From UBA7703 sp034926785 (GTDB lineage: Bacteria > Bacillota > Clostridia > Christensenellales > CAG-138): a DNA stretch of 45,340 nt. The stretch covers positions 1 through 45,340 of the forward strand of contig JAYFQU010000011.1 in assembly GCA_034926785.1 (NCBI GenBank), in the 5' to 3' direction. The notes beneath the pieces are model-generated. The model was not told the DNA's origin and ran no database searches. It worked only from the letters and a program-made list of their open reading frames with translations. Of the stretch, positions 25,688 through 33,357 are shown piece after piece; the first letter of the stretch is position 1, and each line of letters opens with the position of its first letter. The translations under genes were made by a program, and so were the position numbers.

Positions 25688-26965
25688 TCAGTTGCCCCCC
25701 TTTGAAAGAATCGCCAGAATTTCCGCATCCGTATAATAGCGCGCGGAAGTATAGGTGCGCAGTTTATTGCTGTTTGTGACGACTGGCATCTTGCCGCAGA
25801 GCGGGTTGTTCATATACATCAGCGGGCAGATATAGGAGAGAATAACGCCCATGTTGCGGAGTTTTCGATAATCCTGCGTTTTCTCAAATTCTCGCTGAAC
25901 CGCAGTTGGCGTGGTGAACACGGTCGGCACTGCGACGGTTGTCCGGCCGCCCCTGGCGAGCGCATCCGACAGGGCGCCGGTCCAATCATGCAGCTGTTTG
26001 AGCGAGAGATGCGGGCAGCCGACGAAGCAGAGCTTGGGCGCGGCGTTCTTGTCCTTCCACATCACGGGATAGCCGGCCTTGACCCGCTCCAGTTCCGCGT
26101 CATCAATCACATAGGTTTTGGCGCCGGCGGCGATCAGCTTTTCTCCATGCTCCGCTGCTTCCGGCGTGAGGCCTTCAATGTGATAGAGCCCGACCGCGCC
26201 GTTGCTCGCCGTTGCCGCTCCGAAATCCTTCAGATACGCCGTAGCATCGTCGTTGAGTTCCGTGCCGATGAAGTTTGACAGCCCTTTTACATAGGGGACG
26301 TCCTCCATGACCTTCATGCCGATCGCGCTGCCGAGAATCTGTGCCTCCGGCTTCCGCGTAGTCTTGATTTCTACGACCCAAGTTGCCTTGCGCCCTTCGT
26401 CCGTCAGCAGGCCAAAGCAGGGGACATAACCGACGATGCTGCCGAAGAGTTCCAAAATTCCGCTGTTGCGATTGCAGCGCGCGCCAAGTACGCTGTTTGC
26501 GTAGACGACGGCGCTGCTCTCCGCCCAGCTTAAAACATCGCCCTTTCCAGGTGTGTTGCCAACCTGGTCGAGATAGCAAGCGCAGGTAAACGATTCCTCG
26601 TTGAGCAGCCCCAGGGTTTGCAACTGGTTTTCATAGCTTTCCTGCTTGGAGTACATCACTTTAAAAAACAGATCCTGCAGAAGGTTTTTGGGCACGTTCG
26701 GGTCTAGCGGGCGCGGGTCGGCGGAAAATTTTTGCCCGGAGAGCGCACCGCCTGCGATGAGTTGATCCATAAGCGCATAAACGGGCTTCATGACCGAAAG
26801 GCCGAAGCTGGTCACCAGATGTCCGCAGCCTCCCGTGACGGGAACCATCTTCTCCGCGCCAAAGGTTTCGCCATACAGCACGAGCGTTTTCATCACTTTT
26901 GAGAGGGTTTCGCCGCGGCATCCATCGAGAATCGCCTGCTGATCAGGCGTGAGCAGCATTGCCAT
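25688..26965 (-). CDS. Aconitase X large subunit (DUF521 catalytic domain)
   Basis: A 425-residue Fe-S hydro-lyase subunit. Family landmarks: LTPDQQAILDG at the N-terminus, PVTGGCGHLVTSFG, FTCACYLDQVGNTPGKGDVLSWAESSAVVYANSVLGARCNRNSG (spread over about 150-195, with conserved cysteines), and FVGCPHLSLKQL. The family dehydrates a hydroxy substrate using an iron-sulfur cluster held by both subunits. The ribosome binding site AGGAGGTGA overlaps the stop of the upstream reductase gene, 13 bp away. Hydroxyproline or mevalonate genes do not flank it, and instead an enoate-reductase-like gene precedes it. Confidence 0.9.
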   Translation of the reverse strand: MAMLLTPDQQAILDGCRGETLSKVMKTLVLYGETFGAEKMVPVTGGCGHLVTSFGLSVMKPVYALMDQLIAGGALSGQKFSADPRPLDPNVPKNLLQDLFFKVMYSKQESYENQLQTLGLLNEESFTCACYLDQVGNTPGKGDVLSWAESSAVVYANSVLGARCNRNSGILELFGSIVGYVPCFGLLTDEGRKATWVVEIKTTRKPEAQILGSAIGMKVMEDVPYVKGLSNFIGTELNDDATAYLKDFGAATASNGAVGLYHIEGLTPEAAEHGEKLIAAGAKTYVIDDAELERVKAGYPVMWKDKNAAPKLCFVGCPHLSLKQLHDWTGALSDALARGGRTTVAVPTVFTTPTAVQREFEKTQDYRKLRNMGVILSYICPLMYMNNPLCGKMPVVTNSNKLRTYTSARYYTDAEILAILSKGGN

Positions 26966-26978
26966 GTGAGTTCACCTC

Positions 26979-29261
26979 CTATATCTTCGTTGCAAGCGCG
27001 TAGGCAGCGCGGCAGGCCTCCAGCACGCGGCCCGCTGCGAAGCTATCGCCGATGTTATATAACTCCGGCGCGACCATTTCCCTTTGCCCCTCGAGATAGG
27101 GCGCATCGTCCGGCCTGCCGCCCATGGCGAGCACGACGAGATCCGCATCCAGCGCGACGCGCTTTGGCACGTTGCCGAGCTTGGGTGCGAGCGGATTTTC
27201 GATGTTTTCCGGCAGGATTGGCTGCCAGGTGTTATAGGGATTGGGCACGTTCTTGTGCGTGTTTTGCTCAAGAATCGCGTGCTTCTCGTCAAACTCCTTT
27301 ACCATGGCACAATTGAGAAGCGCTACGCCCTGATCCTTGAGATAGTGAATGATGTGCCCGCGGTTTGCCGTGCAGGTCCCCTTCATGAAATACGGCAGCA
27401 TCTCGACAACCTTGATTTGCAAATCGTCCTTTTCATAGGCGAGCCAATAGGCTGTTTCGCAGCCGACCACGCCGCCGCCGATGACCACGATGTTTTTTGC
27501 GTCGCCAAGAAGCGAATCATCCAGCAGGAGATCGGTTGCTTCCACATGCTTAATCTTTTCCAGCCCCGGTATTTTAGGCGTTCCGCTCTTGGTGCCGATG
27601 GCATAGACCACCGCGTCATACCTGCCGGCCTTGAGCATGGCCGTGGTTGCCTCAGTGTTTAGATGCACATCGAGGTCATATGTTTTTTCAGCGGTTTTGA
27701 GTGTCTGCTCCAGATAGCGCAGATAGTTGCGAATGTCATATTTAATGCGCGGTACGCTGCCTGGTACGATCTTGCCGCCGATGCGGTCGGATTTTTCAAA
27801 GAGATCGACCTTGTGCCCACGGCGCGCAGCCATGGTTGCAAACAGCACGCCGGCGGGCCCGGCGCCCACCACCGCGATCTTCTTCTTTGTTTCCGCGGGA
27901 GAGATGGCCTCCGGCATGACATCCTCGAAGCCGGAGCGGGGATTGACCGCACACTGCGGGTGCCCACCGTCCACAAACTCGTTGATGCAGCCTTCCTGGC
28001 AGCCGATGCAGGGACGGATTTCACGAACCTTGCCCGCATATGCCTTGTTCGGCCATTCCGGATCGGCCAGCAGCGGGCGACCGAGCATGACCAGGTCGCA
28101 CATTTCATCGCGCAGCGCCTTCTCCGCAAGGTCGGGGTAGCCAAGTTTGCCGACGGCGACGACGGGCACGGGGAGGCCCGCGTTGCTGACGACCTTGAGC
28201 GCCTCGAAGCGTTCCTTGACCAGCCGACTCACGTCGAGGAAGCAGCCAGCAGGCATTCCGGCCGGGGGATGCGGGAGCCACCAGTTATCATAGCAGCCGA
28301 GGTCAACGTCAAACAGGTCCACACCGGCCTTGACCAGATTGACCATGTAGTCGAGCGTCTGTTCCACGGTGCGTCCGTTTTTAAATTTCCGAAGCGCTTT
28401 TTCCTGCATGCCCTCTTCGCCGTAGGTCTCGTTTAAAGCGAGGGAGAGATCGATGCGATACATAATCGGATACTTCGCTCCGCCGCGGCGGCGCATTTCC
28501 TTGACGATATCGATGCCAAAACGCTGCCAATCGGAATATTTGCCGAGCTTACGGCGGTTGAAGGCTGGATTGGTCAACTGCTCTAACAGATACCCTTCGT
28601 GCCCGTGCAGGTAGACGCCGTCCAGGCCTGAGGCTTTCGAGTCCGCCGTCGCCTGCCCGGCATTTTTAATAATCTTGCGCAATTGGCCGCCGGTGAGCGG
28701 CAGACACGGGATCTCCGGAATATAAAAATTCGGGTTGAGAGAGGCCGAGACGGGAAATTTCATCTGCGTGATCAGACACTGCGGATTGCCGACGCGCCCA
28801 AGACCGGGGGTGAGCTGAATAAACAGGCGCGCGCCATAGTTGTGGCAGCCTTGCGCAAGATCGCGCCAGCCGGAGAGTACCGTACGGCTGCGGTCGATCC
28901 GCGGGAAATAAGACAGCCCGCCAAGCTCGGTGATTGAATTGTCAATTCCGTGGCTGATTGGGATGAGACCCGTTGTGATCAGACCGACGCCGCCCTTTGC
29001 GCGCGCAAAGAAATATTGCTGCATCTTTGCGTTGGGGCGCCCCGTTTCTTCCGCCATGTCGATGTTGCCCATTGGCGCCATGACGAGGCGGTTTTTCAGC
29101 GTGATCCCGTTGACGCGAATCGGGCTGAACATTTTTTCATAGGGGTAGAGGTCGCCTGTCATTTCAGCCGAGCCGCCCGCGCGGTTGAGGTTGTCCTCCG
29201 CACAGACCCAGTTGCCGTAACCGTCAATCAACTGTTGTACAAATGCATCTTTTTTCAACAT
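26979..29261 (-). CDS. OYE-like FMN/[4Fe-4S]/FAD oxidoreductase (enoate or dienoyl-CoA reductase type)
   Basis: A 760-residue multidomain reductase. Old-yellow-enzyme TIM barrel (about 40-400): FSPIRVNGITLKNRLVMAPM and the FMN/substrate region HGHEGYLLEQLTNPAFNRR. Iron-sulfur motif CIGCQEGCINEF followed by a fourth Cys (C-X2-C-X3-C-X11-C). C-terminal FAD domain GAGPAGVLFATMAARRGHKV and a nested NAD(P)H fold IGGGVVGCETAYWLA. This is the architecture of 2,4-dienoyl-CoA reductase, BaiCD/BaiH and related enoate reductases, which reduce activated C=C bonds anaerobically. An N-terminal extension of roughly 38 residues before FSPIRVNG is unusual. It is the first gene of an operon with AcnX; ATG preceded by AAGGAG. 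Confidence 0.88.
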   Translation of the reverse strand: MLKKDAFVQQLIDGYGNWVCAEDNLNRAGGSAEMTGDLYPYEKMFSPIRVNGITLKNRLVMAPMGNIDMAEETGRPNAKMQQYFFARAKGGVGLITTGLIPISHGIDNSITELGGLSYFPRIDRSRTVLSGWRDLAQGCHNYGARLFIQLTPGLGRVGNPQCLITQMKFPVSASLNPNFYIPEIPCLPLTGGQLRKIIKNAGQATADSKASGLDGVYLHGHEGYLLEQLTNPAFNRRKLGKYSDWQRFGIDIVKEMRRRGGAKYPIMYRIDLSLALNETYGEEGMQEKALRKFKNGRTVEQTLDYMVNLVKAGVDLFDVDLGCYDNWWLPHPPAGMPAGCFLDVSRLVKERFEALKVVSNAGLPVPVVAVGKLGYPDLAEKALRDEMCDLVMLGRPLLADPEWPNKAYAGKVREIRPCIGCQEGCINEFVDGGHPQCAVNPRSGFEDVMPEAISPAETKKKIAVVGAGPAGVLFATMAARRGHKVDLFEKSDRIGGKIVPGSVPRIKYDIRNYLRYLEQTLKTAEKTYDLDVHLNTEATTAMLKAGRYDAVVYAIGTKSGTPKIPGLEKIKHVEATDLLLDDSLLGDAKNIVVIGGGVVGCETAYWLAYEKDDLQIKVVEMLPYFMKGTCTANRGHIIHYLKDQGVALLNCAMVKEFDEKHAILEQNTHKNVPNPYNTWQPILPENIENPLAPKLGNVPKRVALDADLVVLAMGGRPDDAPYLEGQREMVAPELYNIGDSFAAGRVLEACRAAYALATKI

Positions 29262-29293
29262 ACATACGCTCCTTGTTTCTGATGTGCGTCAAG

Positions 29294-29317
29294 ATATCGA
29301 TGATGTGTTATCGATAT
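29294..29317. promoter_or_regulatory. Candidate operator for the reductase-AcnX operon
   Basis: A perfect inverted repeat, ATATCGAT (29294-29301), eight-base spacer, ATCGATAT (29310-29317). It begins 2 bp downstream of the minus-strand -10 box and covers the expected transcription start, the position of a repressor site. No regulator gene is next to it. Confidence 0.6.
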
Positions 29318-29318
29318 T

Positions 29319-29347
29319 ACTGTAGCAAAGTTTGAAACAATCGTCAA
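29319..29347 (-). promoter_or_regulatory. Promoter of the reductase-AcnX operon
   Basis: On the minus strand TTGACG (complement of 29342-29347), a 17-bp spacer and TACAGT (complement of 29319-29324). Start of transcription about 29312, inside the palindrome. From 29348 to 29749 I see no gene, RNA or repeat that I can support. Confidence 0.6.
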
Positions 29348-29749
29348 TTAAACAAAATGGATTCTGGTAGACAAAAAAATATATATTTTATTGACCGTCT
29401 ATTTGGATGAAGGAATCTGGTTTATAAGTCCATTTACCGCGATTCTTGCACAGAAATATTCTTTTGCTTCCGATCCAATACACCCCTGCATCCGACCTTG
29501 GAGATCCAATACTTCTGCTCCGCCAGCGCGGAGAGCGTGGATGGATCCGCACAGGGGCGGCCTTAATAGGGGAACACGGAAAGGATGCGTAAAGCAGGAA
29601 AAAAGCCGATCAGATCGCTGTTTCAGCGGGGAATATGCGAAATTTGCAAAATTGTTGAACGTTTTCCATTATGATAGCGTCAATTGCGGTTGATTTTGCG
29701 GCCGCTATCCTGTACAATTTTGCGGTTGCGCCAGATATCGTCGTTCGGT

Positions 29750-29779
29750 TTGGCTTTTTGCGCCAGGCAATGGTATAAT
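29750..29779 (+). promoter_or_regulatory. Promoter of the DUF512 gene, apparently leaderless
   Basis: TTGGCT (29750-29755), an 18-bp spacer and a perfect TATAAT (29774-29779) preceded by TGG (extended -10). The ATG starts six bases after the -10, the same spacing as in front of rdgB, and no Shine-Dalgarno sequence is present. Confidence 0.55.
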
Positions 29780-29785
29780 GAAATT

Positions 29786-31099
29786 ATGGATAGTATGCAA
29801 AAACATCAGCAAATAGTCAGCGACGTACTCCCCGGATCCCCGGCGGCGCACGCCGGCTTAGCGATTGGAGATCGGCTTCTTTCGATCAACGGAGAACCCG
29901 TGGTCGACCTGGTGGACTATGAGCATCTGACCGCGAGCGATCAGCTGGCGGTGCGAATCCAAAAAAAGAATGGCGATTTGGAAGAGATTGTCGTCGATAA
30001 AGAGGACTATGAGCCGCTGGGGCTATCCTTTGCCACGAGTTTGATGGACAAGATGCGCACCTGTAAAAACCACTGCGTCTTTTGCTTTATCGACCAGATG
30101 CCCAAGGGCGGCAGAAGCAGTCTGCATGTCAAGGACGACGACTGGCGCATGTCGTTCATTATGGGGAATTATGTGACGCTGACCAATCTGGACGATCGGG
30201 AACTGGATCGCATCATTCGCCGCCGCGTGAGCCCGCTCTATGTCTCGCTGCACGCAAGCGACCCTGCCGTGCGCCGGGAGATGATGAAAAACCCGCATGC
30301 GGGAGATATTGTTGCACAGCTTAAGCGACTTGCGGAGGCGGATTTGCAGTTTCATCTGCAGATCGTGCTCTGTCCGGGTCTGAATGACGGGGAGACTCTC
30401 CGCCGGTCGATACGGGATATGCTGGCGCTGTATCCTGCGGCACAGTCGCTTGCCATCGTTCCGGTGGGGCTGACCAAACATCGAGCCGGGCTATATCCGC
30501 TGCGTACCTATACGCAGGAAGAGGCGTCCCGCCTGATTGATGAGATTGAGGCGCTGCAAAACGGATTCCAGAAGGAGATCGGGACGCGATTTGTTTTTTT
30601 GGCGGACGAATGGTATACCATGTCCGGCAGGAAGCTGCCCGAATATGATTCCTACGAAGGTTTTGTTCAGATCGAAAATGGCGTTGGGCTCCTGCGCCTT
30701 TTTGAAGGGGATATGCTCGAAGCGTTAGAGGACAGACAGCCGCTGAATGAAAACAAACGCTTTTTGATGGCCGGGGGTGTGTCCGCCGAACCGTTTTTCC
30801 GCGAATCCTACAAAAAACTGTTGCCATATGGCGTGCGGATCGACACCTGCGCCATTCGGAATCGGTTCTTCGGCGAGAGCGTGACTGTCGGCGGGCTGGT
30901 GACGGGCGGAGACTTGATTGAGCAGCTCAGGGGAGAGGATTTCGGCAGAGCGCTGCTGATTCCCCGCGCCATGCTCAAGGCCGACAGGGAGGTATTCCTC
31001 GACGGCGTAACCAAGGCGGAGGCGGAGGCCGCGCTCGGCGTACGGATCCTTCCGGTTGCGACGGGGGAAGACCTCGTCGAAATCGTATTTGCAGAATAA
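29786..31099 (+). CDS. DUF512 PDZ-radical SAM protein
   Basis: A 437-residue protein with an N-terminal PDZ-like domain (SDVLPGSPAAHAGLAIGDRLLSINGEP, about 12-38), a radical-SAM-like iron-sulfur motif CKNHCVFCFIDQMPKG (Cys-X3-Cys-X2-Cys, about 93-108), and the DUF512 C-terminus. Conserved in Clostridia and some other anaerobes; function unknown. The gene stands 69 bp upstream of der, as is frequent in Clostridia. The ATG at 29786 is favoured by the -10 spacing; a second ATG at 29795 is possible, and neither has a ribosome binding site. Confidence 0.88.
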   Translation: MDSMQKHQQIVSDVLPGSPAAHAGLAIGDRLLSINGEPVVDLVDYEHLTASDQLAVRIQKKNGDLEEIVVDKEDYEPLGLSFATSLMDKMRTCKNHCVFCFIDQMPKGGRSSLHVKDDDWRMSFIMGNYVTLTNLDDRELDRIIRRRVSPLYVSLHASDPAVRREMMKNPHAGDIVAQLKRLAEADLQFHLQIVLCPGLNDGETLRRSIRDMLALYPAAQSLAIVPVGLTKHRAGLYPLRTYTQEEASRLIDEIEALQNGFQKEIGTRFVFLADEWYTMSGRKLPEYDSYEGFVQIENGVGLLRLFEGDMLEALEDRQPLNENKRFLMAGGVSAEPFFRESYKKLLPYGVRIDTCAIRNRFFGESVTVGGLVTGGDLIEQLRGEDFGRALLIPRAMLKADREVFLDGVTKAEAEAALGVRILPVATGEDLVEIVFAE

Positions 31100-31168
31100 T
31101 GACCAGCTGAAGTACCGCGCTGGATAGAACCTATAGAGTGCATGCCGATCTCGGCGTCAGGAGAGAAC

Positions 31169-32497
31169 ATGAAAAAACCTTTGGTAGCAATTGTCGGGCG
31201 CCCGAACGTCGGCAAATCGACGCTGTTTAACCGCCTGATCGGGCGGCGCGTCGCGATTGTAGAGGATACCCCCGGCGTAACGCGGGACCGCATCTATCAG
31301 GATGCGGAGTGGCTGAACTACGCCTTTACTCTGATTGATACCGGCGGCATTGAGCCAGCGAGTGAGGACATCATCGCCCAGCAGATGCGCCGTCAGGCGG
31401 AGCTTGCCATTGAGACCGCAGACGTGATCGTCTTTTTGGTGGATGGAAGAGAGGGTATGACCAGCGCGGATATGGACGTTGCGGAGATTTTGCGCCGCTC
31501 CAACAAACCCGTCGTGCTCGCGGTCAACAAGGTTGACGCGCCGAAGTTTGAAGAGGCGATGTATGAGTTTTATTCGCTGGGCTTGGGGGATCCCTACACC
31601 ATCTCCGCATCGCAGGGACTTGGTCTGGGCGACCTCCTGGATGCGGTGGTAAAGGATTTTCCGAAGGATCTCGAATCCGACGAGACCGAGCGCATCAATA
31701 TCGCCGTTGTCGGCAAGCCAAACGTGGGAAAATCCAGCCTGGTCAACGCGCTGCTCGGCGAAGAGCGCACCATTGTGAGCGACATCCCCGGCACTACGCG
31801 GGATTCGATTGACACACCGTTTACCCGGAACGGGCGGGAGTATACGCTGGTGGATACCGCGGGCATCCGCAGAAAGCGCAGCGTGGAGGATGAATCGATT
31901 GAGCGCTACAGCGTCATACGCTCGCTCTCGGCAATCCGGCGGGCGGACGTGGTGCTCATCGTTTGCGACGCCAGTCAGGGCTTGAGCGAACAGGATGTCC
32001 GTATCGCCGGCTATGCGCACGAGGAAGGCAAGGCGAGCGTGCTCATCGTGAACAAATGGGATCTGATTGAAAAGGACACCCATACGATGAACGCGTTCCA
32101 AAAGGCGCTTGCGGCGGATCTAACGTTTATGAGTTATGTGCCGATGCTGTTTATCTCGGCTAAGAGCGGGCAGCGCGTGAATAAGGTGCTGGAACTGGTG
32201 GACAGCGCATATGAGCAAAGCCGCCGCAGAATTACGACAGGCCAACTCAACGACACAATCAGCGAGGCGGTTATGATGAATGACCCGCCGAGCAGCAATG
32301 GCCGTACATTGAAAATCTACTATGGCACGCAGGTTTCGGTGCAGCCGCCGACGTTCATCATCTTCGTCAACGATACGGAGATTGTGCATTTTTCCTACGA
32401 GCGTTATCTGGAGAATTTCTTCCGCAAGACATTTGGCTTCGAAGGGACTCCGATTCGAATTTTCTTCCGCAGCAAAAAGAAGGAGTCTGAAGCATGA
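31169..32497 (+). CDS. der: Ribosome biogenesis GTPase Der (EngA)
   Basis: A 442-residue double GTPase needed for 50S assembly. Two G domains: first P-loop GRPNVGKST near residue 10 with DTGG and NKVD, second P-loop GKPNVGKSS near 185 with DTAG and NKWD; then the KH-like C-terminal domain. Start at 31169 is preceded by GGAGAG; the longer frame to 31142 lacks a site. The last codons overlap plsY (ATGA). Confidence 0.96.
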   Translation: MKKPLVAIVGRPNVGKSTLFNRLIGRRVAIVEDTPGVTRDRIYQDAEWLNYAFTLIDTGGIEPASEDIIAQQMRRQAELAIETADVIVFLVDGREGMTSADMDVAEILRRSNKPVVLAVNKVDAPKFEEAMYEFYSLGLGDPYTISASQGLGLGDLLDAVVKDFPKDLESDETERINIAVVGKPNVGKSSLVNALLGEERTIVSDIPGTTRDSIDTPFTRNGREYTLVDTAGIRRKRSVEDESIERYSVIRSLSAIRRADVVLIVCDASQGLSEQDVRIAGYAHEEGKASVLIVNKWDLIEKDTHTMNAFQKALAADLTFMSYVPMLFISAKSGQRVNKVLELVDSAYEQSRRRITTGQLNDTISEAVMMNDPPSSNGRTLKIYYGTQVSVQPPTFIIFVNDTEIVHFSYERYLENFFRKTFGFEGTPIRIFFRSKKKESEA

Positions 32498-33123
32498 CCT
32501 TTTTTACCGGCCTGTTTCCGCTGGGGATTTGGGAAGCGATCGCCTGCCTGGCGATCGGCTATCTGCTCGGCAATATTCAAACAGCGATCATTGTCAGCCG
32601 CGCCTATTATCACGACGACGTACGCAACCACGGCAGCGGGAACGCGGGCAGCACCAACATGGTGCGCGTCTTTGGCTATGGACCCGGCGCAATCACCTTT
32701 GCGGGTGATTTTACCAAGGCGTTTCTCGGTGTTTTGTTGGGGCAGTTGCTCTGCGGCGAAGTCGGCGGCTATATCGCGGGTTTCTTTGTGGTTATCGGAC
32801 ACTGCTGGCCAATGTTCGCGGGATTCCGTGGGGGTAAGGGGGTTGCCTCCTCCTACAGCATTGCGATCTTCACCTTTCCGCTTGGCGCGCTGGTTGCGCT
32901 TGCCATCGGCGGGGCGATTTTATTGATCAACAAAAAGATGTCGATCATGTCCCTGACTGCGATGCTGCTGCTATTTATCATTACGCTCCTCTTCCGGTTC
33001 AATCAACTGCCGCTTGTGATTCTGACGGGACTTTTAACCGTCGTCGTCTTCGTTCGGCACATCGAAAACATTCAGCGCTTGATTCATGGGGAAGAGCAGC
33101 GGCTCAGAAAAGAAGGAAAGTAA
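32494..33123 (+). CDS. plsY: Glycerol-3-phosphate acyltransferase PlsY
   Basis: A 209-residue multi-spanning membrane enzyme that uses acyl-phosphate to acylate glycerol-3-phosphate, first step of phospholipid synthesis. Family motifs: YLLGNIQTAIIVSR, HGSGNAGSTNMVRVFGYGPG (motif 1, around 48-67), GHCWPMFAGFRGGKGVASS (motif 2 with lysine/glycine loop, about 107-125) and the C-terminal RHIENIQRLIHGEEQRL (motif 3). Overlaps the der stop; der-plsY is a common Clostridia pair. Confidence 0.95.
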   Translation: MTFFTGLFPLGIWEAIACLAIGYLLGNIQTAIIVSRAYYHDDVRNHGSGNAGSTNMVRVFGYGPGAITFAGDFTKAFLGVLLGQLLCGEVGGYIAGFFVVIGHCWPMFAGFRGGKGVASSYSIAIFTFPLGALVALAIGGAILLINKKMSIMSLTAMLLLFIITLLFRFNQLPLVILTGLLTVVVFVRHIENIQRLIHGEEQRLRKEGK

Positions 33124-33141
33124 AAACAGAACCTGACAAGA

Positions 33142-33168
33142 AATGCGCCTCTGCTTCAGAGGCGCATT
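33142..33168 (+). terminator. plsY terminator hairpin
   Basis: A perfect 12-bp stem aatgcgcctctg / cagaggcgcatt with a 3-nt loop, 18 bp after the plsY stop. No T-run follows directly; the next hairpin (33175) does run into T residues. First of four consecutive hairpins filling the plsY/dapB gap. Confidence 0.6.
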
Positions 33169-33174
33169 CGCTAG

Positions 33175-33209
33175 CCCGTCGGCAAAGTCCTTCGAACTTT
33201 GCCGACGGG
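33175..33209 (+). repeat. Long hairpin module, second copy (see 15850-15884)
   Basis: A 14-bp stem cccgtcggcaaagt / actttgccgacggg followed by TTTCT. It shares about 35 bp and surrounding bases (agccc... gggttt... ttg) with 15850-15884, with G-C for A-T swaps that keep the stem (cccg/cggg against ccca/tggg). It may double as the plsY terminator. Confidence 0.8.
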
Positions 33210-33222
33210 TTTCTATTGTGTG

Positions 33223-33248
33223 AAAAATGCCGCTGCTGCGGCATTTTT
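33223..33248 (-). terminator. Terminator of the asd-dapA-dapB operon
   Basis: An 11-bp stem aaaaatgccgc / gcggcattttt with loop tgct; on the minus strand it ends in TTTTT. A further 11-bp hairpin at 33253-33279 (aaattcggcga / tcgccgaattt) lies between it and the dapB stop. Both structures also work in the plus direction. Confidence 0.75.
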
Positions 33249-33357
33249 GTGCAAATTCGGCGAACGAATCGCCGAATTTGATATCGGATGGGAACTGTTG
33301 CGAATCCCCCATGCCTTCGAGCGGGGTTGTCGATACTTTGATCCATGCGTGGGATTG

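Noticed and set aside
29391..29693. 100-codon plus-strand frame in the gap before the DUF512 gene
   Set aside because: No ribosome binding site, no recognisable motif and unlike the codon use of neighbours; treated as non-coding.
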